This document shows, piece after piece, positions 12,360 through 25,035 of a DNA stretch of 64,000 nucleotides. Within the stretch, counting starts at the first letter, position 1, and every line of letters starts with the position of its first letter. Both the position numbers and the translations under genes were made by a program. Source of the stretch: Macrobrachium rosenbergii (lineage: Eukaryota; Arthropoda; Malacostraca; Decapoda; Palaemonidae); NCBI RefSeq assembly GCF_040412425.1, contig NC_089794.1:4758083-4822082 (forward strand). Direction: 5' to 3'. The notes under the pieces are model-generated. The model saw only the letters and a list, made by a program, of their open reading frames with translations. It had not been told where the DNA came from and ran no database searches.

Positions 12360-12743
12360 GTTTTCTGTACATCCTTTAATGCTGTATGAAACTTTCAGCC
12401 ACGGCCCATGAAACTCTCAGCCCCGGCCCATAAAACTCAGCCATGGTCACGTGGTGGCCTCAGCCACGGCCCATGAAACTTGGCCACTAGTCCGGTGGTG
12501 GCTTGTGTTGTTGGTACATATAGTGGTGCCGGAAATACGATCATGGCTAACTTTAACTGTAAATAAAATGAAAACTACTGAGGCTAGAGGGTTGCAATTT
12601 GGTATGTTTGATAATTAGAGGGTGGATGATCAACATACCAAGTTGAAGCCCTCTAGCCTCAGTAGTCATAAGACCTGAGGGCAGGTAGAAAAAGTGCGGA
12701 TGGACAAACAAAGCCGTCACAAGAGTTTTCTTTTACAGAAAAC
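12360..12743. mobile_element. non-autonomous hairpin MITE (GTTTTCTGTA ... TACAGAAAAC ends)
   Basis: The left end reads GTTTTCTGTA (12360-12369) and the right end TTTACAGAAAAC (to 12743); the right end is itself a palindrome with GTTTTC at 12725. Inside is a 38-39 bp near-perfect inverted repeat, 12574-12612 against 12629-12666 (ACTACTGAGGCTAGAGGG and its complement). The left half contains several copies of a 'cagccacggcccatgaaac'-like unit. It has no coding capacity. I recall highly repeated elements with this right end (a GGACAAACAAAGCCG-like stretch, then TTTTCTTTTACAGAAAAC) in shrimp and other decapods; that recollection supports the host guess. Confidence 0.7.
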
Positions 12744-12896
12744 GAAAAAATACGATCATCATGCCTAACAGTAACAATAATAGATGATTAAAACAATAGA
12801 CGGAAAAATATTAGATTAGTCTGGAATTATAAAAACAACATTAAGAACAAGGTAACCAGGAATTAGATACCCTAAAAACTGGAGGATAAGAGGGCG

Positions 12897-13127
12897 GGGT
12901 CTACTTAGCACCTTGTGTCAATTGCGACAAAGTATATTTTGGTCAGAGCAGTAAATCGTGTAAGGAGAGAGCAAGCCAGCATAAGCAGGACATTCACCAT
13001 TACAACCAGGTTTCGGCACTGGTCAAACACTGCTGGAATTATAATCATTACATTACCTGGGAAAATACAGTATTATAACAAGAACAAAAACATCGAGATT
13101 AATCGCAGAGAACGGCCTTCTTAACTC
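12897..13127 (+). pseudogene. Penelope-like element GIY-YIG endonuclease remnant
   Basis: Read from 12897, the frame gives GVYLAPCVNCDKVYFGQSS, which matches the GIY-YIG start (GVY, then YFG) with the CxxC knuckle typical of Penelope endonucleases. It continues with SALVKHCWNYNHYITWENT. A TAA in frame at about 13073 and a frame change follow, then IEINRRERPS, matching the conserved end of the domain (here ...R-R-E near 13105). The domain would nick target DNA for target-primed reverse transcription. The reverse transcriptase part is not visible upstream, so this is a truncated copy. Confidence 0.75.
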
Positions 13128-13460
13128 TTATAAAAAAATTTTTAGCGCAATGTTGGAAACAATTTTGAGGATAAGATTACCTGTGACATCATTTATCAGG
13201 ATTTTTAGGTAGCACAGACAAAAGAATTGACGGCAAGAGGATAACTTTGAACAGAAGTGATGAAGGCTGGAGGGCAGGTCAGGATATCAACGGTGGGTGG
13301 GGGAGGGGGGATGTCAATCGATGTTGGATTGGGCACATACTAAATACCCAAGAGTCGTTGATATCTCCTTAGTGCACCGCTACCAGGAGAGTAGTACAAT
13401 GTAAATTAACGAAACTGGAATATACACCGTCCAGTCCTATTGAAGCCTAGTACGAGTAAT

Positions 13461-13464
<4 letters not shown>
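13128..13464. other. unassigned sequence between PLE remnant and (TA)n
   Basis: Contains a G-rich run near 13290-13312 (GGTGGGTGGGGGAGGGGGG) and no coding signal. Confidence 0.4.
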
Positions 13465-13554
<90 letters not shown>

Positions 13555-13724
13555 GGAAGGAGAATACACGGCCAAAATATACACATCCTCAAGGAACAAT
13601 GGAAACGAAGATCCATTCTTATAAATTTATATATATATATGTTCCACGATATATATATGGATAAGTATATATATATATGTGTGTGTGTGATGTGAGGTGT
13701 GTGTGCTGTGTGTGTGTGTGTGAC
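13465..13724. repeat. (TA)n and (TG)n tracts with a short unique insert
   Basis: (TA)n runs 13465-13553. Short TA and TG tracts (13629-13724) follow after the segment 13554-13628, which carries the inverted copy described in the next entry. Confidence 0.95.
13575..13631 (-). repeat. inverted copy of the 14.46 kb Penelope-type 3' end
   Basis: Its reverse complement shares TCTTCGTTTCC and TTGAGGATGTGTATA with 14465-14519. Both copies abut (TA)n on the same relative side. Confidence 0.7.
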
Positions 13725-14330
13725 TGTGTTAACCAACGGTTGTGTTCTTCAGTATTAATTCTAAAATTTTCCCTTTCTACATGACGACCACACCTCAGGA
13801 ACTGCATTTCGTCAATTCAAATAAGTTTCCTGCTTTAAATGTTACAAATTCGAAGTTCCAAACGTTGGTTCATTTTTACAGTTAATTATAAATTCCTTAG
13901 CCCTCCTCACATCCAATAAAATGAAGTACATAATAGCGATGTTCCCAAACATATCATCATGAGGACTGTTGAGGGTTCAATTGACATCAGATAAGCTACT
14001 GTAAAGGATGCAACTATCAAATCCAGAGGCCTCTAACATCAGAAACCCCGCTTACGATGCAAAGCAAACATCAGAGATGAACTTTTTATCGATATTTGGT
14101 CTCCAAAATCACGATTTAACTATCCTGAGTCTATTATCATAAAGAGAACTGTTGTTAAATACTCAATTGTCGTCTACTCAGTTATTTGTTGCTTAGCTTT
14201 TCCTCTTTGCTTATTTTCTGTATTCTCTCAGTATCATTCTTTCATTTAATATTCTGAGGGACCCTTTGTTCCTTGACTTATATCTTTTTGATCCCAATAT
14301 TATTTATGTTTATTTATGTACCTAATTTTA
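13725..14330. other. unassigned AT-rich stretch
   Basis: No family-like ORF was seen. It may include more of the Penelope-type 3' untranslated sequence that ends at 14520. Confidence 0.4.
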
Positions 14331-14504
14331 AAGACTGCATTGCCATGTTTTGTGATTTTAAATATTTTAATTTTCTAAAAATTCTTATGACCGCAATTCT
14401 ATCTGTAGTGCAAATTTTCTTTTTAGCCTTGAAAATGTGACATGTGTCATGAAACGTCGGCAATAAATTTGTAAGAATCTGTCTTCGTTTCCTTGTTCTT
14501 GAGG

Positions 14505-14520
<16 letters not shown>
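14331..14520 (+). mobile_element. probable Penelope-like 3' untranslated end
   Basis: The sequence GTCATGAAACGTCGGCAATAAA, here quoted in parts as GTCATGAAACG and TCGGCAATAAA (14448-14468), is the kind of terminal sequence seen at 3' ends of Penelope-like copies. It ends at (TA)n. The matching inverted copy at 13575-13631 supports that it is a dispersed repeat. Confidence 0.5.
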
Positions 14521-14560
<40 letters not shown>

Positions 14561-14654
14561 GGAAGAGTATTATATAATATATATATATATATTGATATAT
14601 TCGCCATTTTTGTGTGTGTGTGTGTCTGTACTCACTTGTGTGTATGTGTGTATT
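14508..14654. repeat. (TA)n then (TG)n
   Basis: (TA)n at 14508-14593 and (TG)n-rich sequence at 14611-14654, leading directly into module A. Confidence 0.95.
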
Positions 14655-15560
14655 AATTCTCCATTCTATTCTACCACACCTCAAGTGGCAACAAATAAAT
14701 CATGTTAGCAAATTTTACAAATTCGCTGTTCCAACACGGCTTTAACTATAAATTCCAGCTTTCGCTGCTAAAAATGCATAAAAGCCGTTCCCAGATCATC
14801 AATACCTATGGTTCAACGACATCAGATAAGCAAAATTTCAATAAAAAACATACGGCCTATATTTCCCCATTACGTCAGCACAGTAGACACGAAACTTTAC
14901 ATCATCATTTGGCAAAATGACACTTCTCCCGACAGCGGAGTGAGTTACCTTCACAGATATAGAGCTTTCCCTCCAGTGGTACGAGGGGCCCAACTCATAA
15001 TTAATATTCTGGGGACCCTCCTTGGACACACATTTTGACAATATTATAAATGATGTCATACATATCAGGTGTCACAGACTGATATTAATGACCTGCTCTG
15101 TTAAGAATGTCGATCTTGGGAAGAGCAATGCGAGTGTTGTGACAGAAAATGGGAATGTCTCGTATTATTTTCTTTTCTATGGCACTTTCACTCATCTGTG
15201 TCAGGGGAAAGGATTTCTGTCAGGAAGAGTGTTAGGAATGGTAAAGTCTTGATACTTCGCCATTTTGAGTGAATTATTGTCTATACTCACTTGTGGTTTG
15301 GTTACGAACCAATTTCTTTTACCATTGTGTGGTCTGAGCACATTTTTCATCTTGCAGTCATATTCCTAATGCCTCGTTGCTTTTTTGAAAAATGAATATA
15401 ATGTAACCCTCTGTAAATCTTCGCATCCGAGACTATAAAGCCGTTTCGCATTTTGTTCAGATTTTCGATATTTATATTGTGATTCAACTCTTATTGTGTG
15501 GTTCATTGTTGCACTTGACCATCAAGACTGTGTACCAAAACATAGTTTTTCTCTAGCTAA
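14651..15560 (+). repeat. dispersed repeat A, copy 1
   Basis: A repeat starting AATTCTCCATTCT, with internal landmarks CCCCATTACGTCAGCACA, GGGGACCCTCC and TTAAGAATGTCGATCTTGG. It recurs in the same orientation at 36909-37980 and 50347-51420. This copy is about 160 bp shorter because of an internal deletion near 15235. It has no coding potential, is preceded by (TG)n and followed by (TA)n. Family not recognised. Confidence 0.85.
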
Positions 15561-15577
15561 ATATATATATATATATA

Positions 15578-15608
<31 letters not shown>

Positions 15609-15714
15609 AATGCGTAACATTAGGGAAAGATAGCCGTTGTTCTTGTGAGTTTTTTTAAGGTTATACATTGATCAACAATTCATTCTGTCTATTTTTCTCA
15701 CGCATATCCTTACA

Positions 15715-15769
<55 letters not shown>
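15561..15769. repeat. (TA)n/(CT)n tracts joining modules A and B
   Basis: (TA)n 15561-15578, (CT)n to 15608 and (CT)n 15716-15769, with about 105 bp of unique sequence between. The same arrangement recurs at 51419-51645. Confidence 0.9.
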
Positions 15770-16648
<879 letters not shown>

Positions 16649-17280
16649 TCATTGCTGGGACTCATAACAATTGACTAGCTGTCACCTACGCAATTCACCA
16701 GTTAGGTCAAAAGAGGCACAGTGGGTTAAGAGGCGTACCTGAACCCTTTTGTCTCACCAGGAATTGAAACCCGATTTATCGTTTCTGAGGCAAGAATCAC
16801 GACCACTAAATGATTGATGATAAACGTAAAAATGGATATAAGTGAATGTCTGAACTATTTTCATGCCAAATCTTCATCAAGTAAGACTCAAAGACACGGA
16901 GTACATCCACTGTTTCGTTAGAAAAATGTTGAATGCAATTATATAACAATTTCTGGCCCAGACAGACACGTTTCCGCTAACTTTTTTTGTCGAGTTAATT
17001 AGAAAAGTCTCATTATTCTTTGGGGGAAAATGTAAAAGTTACTCAATTGGAGGATTCTTCTGTACATTAATTTATTCTTTTAGTCCCTCGGCCAATGGAG
17101 AAATTCTCTCACGGGGTTGGGAGGATTTGCCGACAGGGAAAAGGTGGTGTTCTCATTCATTCGACTTTTGGTCTCTTTAGGTGCTTTAAAGGATCTATTT
17201 AAGTTTTGAAGCTTTGCATGAGGACTTTCTTTTCCTTCCTTCAGTCTCTCTCCCTCTCTCTTATGCGCAGAGACATTCAT

Positions 17281-17700
17281 AAACTTTTATTCATCTTTTA
17301 TCATGTTTTATTTAACATTTCCTGAGGCAGATCTATTATTATCAAACTTTTGTGTGGGAATGGAATTTTCTAGACGCCCTCCCATTCTCGGTGTCTACAC
17401 CAGAAAAATAGTAGAAAATCAATGGCCAACCAGCTTGATCTTTCACTACTACTGGCTTCTAAACTGCAAACTCTCCATCTTCCTCTGCAGTTCCTGTATC
17501 ACCTAACTTACAGCAAGAGAACATCGTCAGACATTAAGTGACACGTTGACCATTGTTTTCGCAATATCTTTTTGTTGTGCAAAAACCGAGAATAAGAGGG
17601 CGTCTAAAACATCCATGTTCCATGTGAAAGTTTCTTAATGAAAGATCTGCCTCAGGAAATATTAAAGAAATATGATAAAAGTTGAATAAAGGTTTTTAAG
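17281..17700. mobile_element. foldback/MITE-like element, copy 1
   Basis: Arms of about 120 bp (17281-17398 and 17577-17700) are inverted copies of each other. Shared text includes TTTCCTGAGGCAGATCT and TTTTAGACGCCCTC-like sequence with its complement. A loop of about 180 bp lies between. It has no coding potential. Confidence 0.75.
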
Positions 17701-18239
17701 ATTGCACAAAATTCTTGCAAAATTTTTGGTTTATTATTTATTCAAATATTGTATTCGAGAAAGTAATCAATTTCTGAACGGAATTCCAGCCAACAAAAAT
17801 TGTGCATGTTGTATAAGATTTAAATACTGTCTAAATATGGAGCACAAGCCCTGGTTAGGTCTTCCTTGAGAGTAATAAAAAATATTGTTTTTACAGCATG
17901 ATATAAAACTAGGTTATTGTTTAGCAATATTCCTATAAAGGGCAAATTATATGTGAGATGTCATTAGACAAAAGAGCAAACGTATATGTGGTGAATTTCT
18001 TTCTCCCCCTTTTCTCGATGACTGAACCATCTTTCTTGTTATGGAGAGTGGAGAGACATTTCCACTTCTGATATGTATTGTGTTCAACAAAAATAGGTGG
18101 GGTATGTCCTTAAATTGGTCCCAGATACTCTCCTTATCCACACTGTGTGCATGCACAAGGGGAAAGGATCACTTAGGAAGAACTAGAGTTCTTAATCAAA
18201 GGGGTTCTGTAGTTGCTTCTCAACATTGCCAGATGAGCC
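17701..18239. other. unassigned part of module C
   Basis: AT-rich, no family-like ORF; duplicated at about 58774-59288. Confidence 0.5.
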
Positions 18240-20215
18240 CTTGATCTCATCAACATGCAGCTGGGTGATTTGTCAGTGAATGGCAACCTGTGATGAACTC
18301 GAGTCCCTTCTCACACTACCAATGCTAGACGGAGACAACAAGCCACAGGTAATCAACCTCACCAGGGAGATTTGGGCTATCTGTCTTTCCCCCAGCATGT
18401 ACAACTCCCTAACCAATGCTGAGGGTACTGCCATGGCTGCTCAAAATGAGAGACAAGTTGATGGAGGCCTTCTAAGCTTCACAACACACCACCAAGCCAT
18501 CTGTGAGATCAAGGACGAGGTTGAACACAACAGAAAAAGTATGCACAACATCACTGGAAAAACTATCCTCTCCAAAAAAAGTCTTTCAAAGAGATGGAAT
18601 GAATGAGTCGTTCTCAGAAGGCCTCCAGACTGTGGGCCGCCTCATTGCTCCACATGGTCAAGTACCTGATGGATCATGGTACTTTCGTGGATTTTACAGA
18701 CAGATCAGTCTTCATATAGAACCTCTCAACAGGAAAAGAATATTCCAAGTGCCAGTGCACCAAGGGGATATCACAGAAATGGTAATCATCACATCTTTGG
18801 GGACATTTACCCTCAACTACTAAACACACTGTCTCTAGAATTCAGGGGTTAAATTCAGGAGGCTGAGGGAAAACATCCTTAACGACCTCCCATTCTGCAT
18901 CTCCTAGGTTGATGACATACTAATATTCCCTGGAAATCCAGAAATATATCAAACACCAACAACAAGCTAGGGCTGAACTATTTCTAATATGAGACAATGG
19001 TTTAGTCCTCCATCTTCACAAATGCATCTTTGGTGCAGCCTCCCTCCTCCCACCCCCGTCTAGGGTTATCATGTACCCAAGTATGGCATACATCATCTGT
19101 CCTCCGAGGTGTCAGCAGTTAGGAGTACCCAACATCAAAACCATAAAAGAACTACGGGTATTCAGAGGTCTGGTAAATTACTAAACGGAATCTTTCCAAA
19201 TTATCACTAGAGTGAAGGCCCCATTTTGACACCCTCAGCTGAAATGCCAAGACAATCACATCCCCACCTCCTTCCAAACAAGACAACTTCAAAGCAATTG
19301 AGAAAACACTCACTGATGCCACAATGTTGGCATTTACCAACCCCATGCCACTCATGTCGGCAATGTCGCAAAAAGGTGCGGCCAAAAAAAGAAAAAAAGG
19401 AACTGGAGGCACCACCAAACCTCTTAGTCTCTTCAACTGAAAACTGATAACAGTAGAAAAAATACTGAAAATTTAACATTGCTGTATATCTGACAACCAG
19501 ACACTTCCAACTGACACTCAAGGTACACCTTGCACCATTTGACAGATCACCAATCTCTTGTCTACACCATAACCAGAAAACAGGAAGCATAATACCTCTC
19601 ATCTGCAATGCCATGCCAACTACCACTCATCACCAAATCTGGATCAATGATAAAGCATATTTCCTGTAGGAGAAAGCCCTGTATTATCACACTGCCATAA
19701 AATACTGGAAATTTGAAGACACCCTTTATAGGACTTCATGTACAACATTCTTATGTGACAGCTGCCTGAACCATCTGCTCCCTCTTATACCAGTTGCTCT
19801 GAGGAGGAAAGTATTCCATACCACCCTGGAACTTCCCCCCATCCATCGGGAAGAATAACAGCCAAACTAATAACAGAAAAATTCTTAAGGCACAGTACAA
19901 GAAAATCTATGTAATAGCTGTCAAAACAAACAATGCATCAAGTGCCAGAGAAGCACAATAAACCATCACATTCTAGCTATTGACAGGAAATTCCTTCTCC
20001 CAAATAATGACATGAACATAGTAGGACCCCTATCCCGATTCCAATGGGTTCAGGGTTTCAAATCTTAAAAATTCTAGAAAGAACCAGTCCCAGTGATGGA
20101 GACAGCAGACTGCACTGTTTGACGCAGAGTCAGTTGCTCTGGCTTGTCTGAGGACATTAACTTGTTCAGATTTGGGTGACATATCCATCTGCCAACTACA
20201 ACATAACCACAATGC
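18240..20215 (+). pseudogene. Ty3/gypsy pol remnant in module C, copy 1
   Basis: Fragments of RT, RNase H and integrase follow each other in changing frames. RT text includes QVPVHQGDI (near 18750) and VDDILIF (18908), where the tyrosine codon normally before VDD is TAG. Next come NGLVLHLHKCIFGAAS (near 19000) and FRGLVNY (near 19160), both typical of the gypsy RT thumb region. The integrase zinc-domain region (LRRKVFHTTLELPP, near 19800) and an IVGPLSRF core start (near 20010) follow. About 50 bp of the RT finger region present in copy 2 are deleted here. The copy is thoroughly inactivated. Confidence 0.8.
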
Positions 20216-20439
20216 AAAGTGAACAGCTCAATTAATAGCCAAGCAATGAAAACCTACAAGTATCCAATTAATTAATTTAATGCAAAATATATATTGTATA
20301 AATCTGTTTTTTTAATAATATAACAGTACACACATACAAAATGATACTTAAAAAATCAAAGAGTGAAAATGTGTATTATCACAATATCTAAGTGATAAAT
20401 GCATAAGCTTAAAACGTTCAGTGAAAAGACTGTTTCATT

Positions 20440-23400
20440 TGCCTTACAAGGTTTTACGGCCTCACCTCGACCAGTTGCTTCCGGCACTTTTTTAAACGAC
20501 ATATGGACTTGTTTATTTATATTTTCAACAGAATTTTTGTAAATAATGTAAATATGTACTGTTGTTGTTGATGGTATAATTGTTTATTGTTCTTTTGATT
20601 TTTACAGTGTTACTGTTGTTATGAGCCTATTTATTAATTTTGAAGACTATTTTATGCTGTTAATTATAATTCTTTTGGGAGACATTGAGGTCAACCCTGG
20701 GCCTATTACTCATTACAGTAAGAAATTTTTCAAAAGACTCTACTCAAATATTTGGGGATTAAGGTCAAATTTTTTTATCTCCAGAGTTATACCCATAACT
20801 AAGATTTGATGTTTTAATCTTAGACTCTTGCACAGTAAGTAGTAATGAGTCAAAGGTTGAGTTTTTAATCCCTGCGGTTTGATGGCGGTAACTTTATTTA
20901 TTTTCATAACATCCAACATGCGCAAGGTATGTATACACTAAGTCCAGATGACCTATTTTTTGACAGAAAAATCTGGAGTGTAGTTGCCATGAAGTTCTCT
21001 GTTTTAAAATTTTCAATAAGTTCTACAGTGTTTACACATTTGCTGTTGGCCACAATCCAAATATCGACGATTCTGTATATGACTGTTTTCTGGAAAGGAT
21101 CAGTATGGCTCAATCACAAGATTCAAAAGCTTCATTCGTAATTTGTGGAGACTGTAATGCAAAGCACAGTTGGTGGCTGAATTCGAAGTCCACAGATCAA
21201 CATGGCAGGTCAGTCCTAAGTTCTTTGTATCCTCCAATTTTGAATTTTGTCCAGCTAATTGAGGAACCCACTCACATTTCTGGTAATAGGTTAGGCCTCA
21301 AATTCATAGACATCCCAACTATTGTGAAGTCCAAGGTCTGTGAATATATAGGCACTTCTGGTCACTGTGATATTAAGATGGACATATCTGTCAATCAGTA
21401 TTTTCCTAATGCCACCACTGGAAAAATGGTCTGGCTAAAATCCGGAGCCAGTTGGGATCGTATTATTGAAGCTGGTTAGGCACTTAATATTTCAGATGCT
21501 ATATGAGATCCTGAGCCCATGATGAAGTTGAATGAAATGCCGATGGCTATTTCATTAAGAAATATCCCTAGAAAGGTCATAAAATTTAGGTCACATGAAC
21601 CAGCCATGGTTTGAAGATACATGTAGACGAGCCTACTGTGACAAACAGACCAAATTGAACACATGGAGACAAAAGTGTTCTAATGAAAATTACACTACTT
21701 TTGTTGAGTCTCACTGTGCTGCAATTAGAACTTACCATACAGCCATGGGAAATTACAACAAATTCCTTTAAGAGGAAACTTGAAGGAATTACTCAGCCTC
21801 ATCTGTGGTGGACCAAATTGACATCACCTATCTTTATGTCGGCCTCATCTTCCATTCCACCACTACTAACTTATGATGGTAGATTGGTTACTGGCCCTAT
21901 GGAAAAGGCTGAACTGTTCCATCAAACTTATGAAGCTAAGCAATTGTCTGAGGATGCCCCTCTCCCTGATACTTGTCATCCTGAACGTATTCTTACAAAA
22001 TTTGTATTTTGCTCCAGGGATGTTGAGAAAATTTTGGATAATCTTGATAGCTGGGGTGGAGAAGATCCTGATGGTTTCTTCCCATTGCTTTTTAAAAAAA
22101 GTTTCTAGTGTGTTGTCTCTATGATTAGTAGATTCTATAGATTTTAATGCTGATGTAGTATCTTTGCTGATAAGTACAAGTTTAGTAATACAGTGCCTGT
22201 TCCAAAGAGTAGCATGTCTGCAGACTGCAGTAACTACAGGCTGGTTTCTATTCTCTGTGCTCTCTAAAGTTGCTGAAAAACTGAATTCTAAAACAATATA
22301 CAAGTATGCAGGATCTAAAGATTTGTTAGCTGATAGTCAATATGCTTATAGGAAGCGTTGCTCTTTTAGACTTGACATATTTTTTGCAAGGGAACCTTGA
22401 TAAGGGTTTTTAGTATAGAGTAATTCAAATAGATTTTAGTGCTGCTTGCGATTTAATAAATCATAAGGTACTTGTCTATAAACTTCAGAATCTTAGAGTG
22501 GGTGCATATGATTTAGGATTACTTGAAGGTTTCCTTACAGGTAGGCAGTAGCGAGTTTCTGTGGACGGGATCTTTAGTGAACCAAGGGTTATTTTGTCTG
22601 GAGTTCCAAAGGGTAGTGTTCTTGGTCCACTATTATTTTTAGTGAATACAAGTGATATGGTTGTTGGCCTGGAAAACAAGATTGTTCAGCATGCCGATGA
22701 TGCAAAACTTGTTAGTGTAGTACAGGCTCCATTTACATAAAATGAAGCTACCCCTAGCCACAATTGGGGCATGGATTGAATCAGGGAATGGTGTAGTTAA
22801 TGGAGGTATGAGGCTGAACTCCAGTCAGATGAAAAGACTATTGACTAGCAGATTTTGTACAGCTTTCCCAACCATCCTCCCCTTTAGGTGGATGGAACTT
22901 TGCTGAATGAGTCTGAAGCTTTGATTATTCTAGGTTTAATTTTTGACACATCTAACTTTCGAGAAACATCTAATGAAAGTTTCAGCAAATGCCGCATAAA
23001 AGTTAGGTATTGTTTGTAAAGCCTCGTATATTCACTGGAATACTGTTCTCCATTGTGGATGTCTGCTTCTGCCAGAGATTTATCTCTTTTAGATAGAGTG
23101 GTTCTTGAGGTTAGTTTCTGTTTCCTAAAAGTAGCAGTTAAGACTTGGACCGTCAACGGATGGCTTCTTGTTTGTCACTTTATTATAACGTATTTCAACA
23201 GAGATCTTTCTCGTACACAATTGTACCCTTACCCCCTTTTCCGCCGAGATCAACCAGATTCACTGAACAGCAGCACCAATATGCAGTAAATGTGCCTTGC
23301 TGTTGAACTTCTTAGTTCCAGATGTTCTTTAATCCTCACACAGTTGGACTATGGAACAGCCTCCCAGAGGATGTCGTGGAATTTGAACCTTTGAATTTCA

Positions 23401-23640
23401 AGTGAAAATGCAATGCATTACGACCCTAATATTATTCTTCCTGCATTTTAACACATTTTTATCTATTTACCTATTAATTTTTTAAAATAAATGTTCTCTC
23501 TTCTTTCTGTATTTCCTGTTAGTTACTCTTACTTCTTTTTAAAGATCACAATATTCATTGTAAGCTTGAATTTTAAGTTAATGGCCCGGTGGGCTTATTG
23601 CACATGAATAGGTTTCATCTACTGAATAATAATTGTAACA
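20440..23640 (+). pseudogene. jockey-like LINE (endonuclease plus reverse transcriptase), decayed
   Basis: This non-LTR element retains its 5' region, both domains and its 3' tail. From the ATG at 20621 the frame reads ILLGDIEVNPGP and NIWGLRSNF, the conserved endonuclease start. FVICGDCNAKHSWW (near 21140) matches the GDFN block. RT blocks include IQIDFSAACDLINHK (near 22425), SGVPKGSVLGPLLFL (near 22600) and HADDAKLVS (near 22690, in place of YADD). The C-terminus reads LLDRVV (near 23090). The tail (TGGGCTTATTGCACATGAAT near 23590) ends with CTGAATAATAATTG at about 23637. Frames shift several times and in-frame stops occur, so it is immobile. Relatives that I know are annotated as jockey, X-element or BS in crustaceans. 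Confidence 0.85.
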
Positions 23641-24024
23641 ATGTCTTCTAGTAACCAAAATTTTAACGGAAATATAAGCATGACAGGATAAGAACGGCAT
23701 ATGTTTTGCATACAAGGGAAAGTTTTGATTGAGAAAGTAAAGCTGAGAAAGGAAATTTTGATAAGGACAAAGCAGCGTGGGTTTAAAACAATGAAGAGGA
23801 CATGAAGGGAAAGGTTTTGTACAGCATAGATGACAGAGAGGATTTAGAGTAGAGTGCAACGCACAATGAAAAGTCAAAGCTCAAGATAAAATTGGTGGTG
23901 GTGTGATGCAGAGGACCTTAGGTTGTATAATCTAGAATCTAAACTCTGGATGATTACTGTCTAAGATTAGGGATTACAATTTCTGTGAAACCTGGCAGAA
24001 TATAAAGATGGGGGACTGTGTGTG
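23641..24024. other. unassigned sequence between LINE tail and LTR
   Basis: Purine-rich on the + strand, no ORF with family features. Confidence 0.4.
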
Positions 24025-24486
24025 TGACCTGATTATCGGTCATATATAGGTTCTACCAGTACAAATGAAATGCATAAGATACAATTAACAAGTGTATTTT
24101 CCTTAATAGTTACACAGGGCCCTTTTGCCAATACTTAATTATGCAATTATAGCTGGAAGGTTCTCTAAGGTGGCACGCGCCCATCACTGTCTTTAAGAGA
24201 CGCTTCCTAACCTGTCAACTGCTAAACCCTTACTGATCTTTAACTTTTCAAACTGAGCTTGCTTAGGTCATAAACCTCAGCTGATTGGTCTCTTATAATC
24301 GAAAGGAACCAATAAGGGTCTTCGATGTATGGCACTCATTTGAATTACCCTTGTCAAACCCCAACGATCGTATGGCGTTTGACGAATCAGCAGTGTCTGT
24401 TCATTACTCTCTGATCACAAAGACGTACAACAACTAGCAGATTTTCTGTTACATATCAAACATGAATTTCTGTATAAATCAGTTCA
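24025..24486 (-). repeat. 3' LTR of the minus-strand gypsy element
   Basis: On the + strand it starts TGACCTGATTATCGG and ends AATCAGTTCA. It is 462 bp long, with TG/CA termini, and aligns throughout with 30485-30952. Confidence 0.93.
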
Positions 24487-24498
24487 CCACTCCCCCCT
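24487..24498 (-). promoter_or_regulatory. polypurine tract
   Basis: On the minus strand AGGGGGGAGTGG directly precedes the 3' LTR, where plus-strand cDNA synthesis is primed. Confidence 0.85.
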
Positions 24499-25035
24499 AA
24501 AAAGTTCTTCGTCTCGGAGGACTCACAACACTATTTTTTTTTTATTAGTTTCTCTGCTATTTGTGCACTGCCATTTGAGTACCATACCTCCCGACATATG
24601 TTGACAATAATTCATGCAGAAACAAAAACTAAAAGTTAGCAAGCCAGGGTCAAATTGCATGGTTACAATTGGCAATTTACAGTGTTATGAATTCCACGCA
24701 TCACATTGCTATGATTTTATTTTATTTTTTCATAATAAAAAAATAATTATATAGGATCAATGGAATAATTATTTTTAGCTCCACACATTAACACACAACT
24801 TTCTTAGAATTTGGATTGAAATAACCTGCAGTTCAAATAGTCAAAACAAGGCAAGAACCAGATTACTGTCAATCATCAAGACAAAATAATTTTTACAAAA
24901 TATCTTTGTAAAAATCACAGAATTTGAATGAAAAGAATAAATGACATCAAATAGACATGAATAAAATCAACCACAAAAAATTAAATAAAAGATCATGGAA
25001 TGCAAACACATAGACACGTTTATGATGTTTTCTTT
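24499..25035 (-). other. non-coding stretch between integrase and polypurine tract
   Basis: No env-like ORF or membrane segment is visible in these 540 bp. Confidence 0.5.

Larger units (their letters stand above)
16649..23640 (+). repeat. module C, copy 1 of a ~7 kb duplicated block
   Basis: The block beginning GTCATTGCTGGGACTCATAA aligns along its whole length with 57713-64000. It contains, in order, 630 bp of unassigned sequence, a foldback element, a gypsy pol remnant and a jockey-like LINE. Its copies differ by scattered substitutions and indels of tens to hundreds of bases, including about 560 bp around 20215-20780 that is absent from copy 2. Confidence 0.85.

Noticed and set aside
19152..19626. 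Minus-strand ORFs opposite the gypsy remnant (94 and 139 codons)
   Set aside because: They are antisense to recognisable RT/RNase H text; the same shadow appears at 60195-60704.
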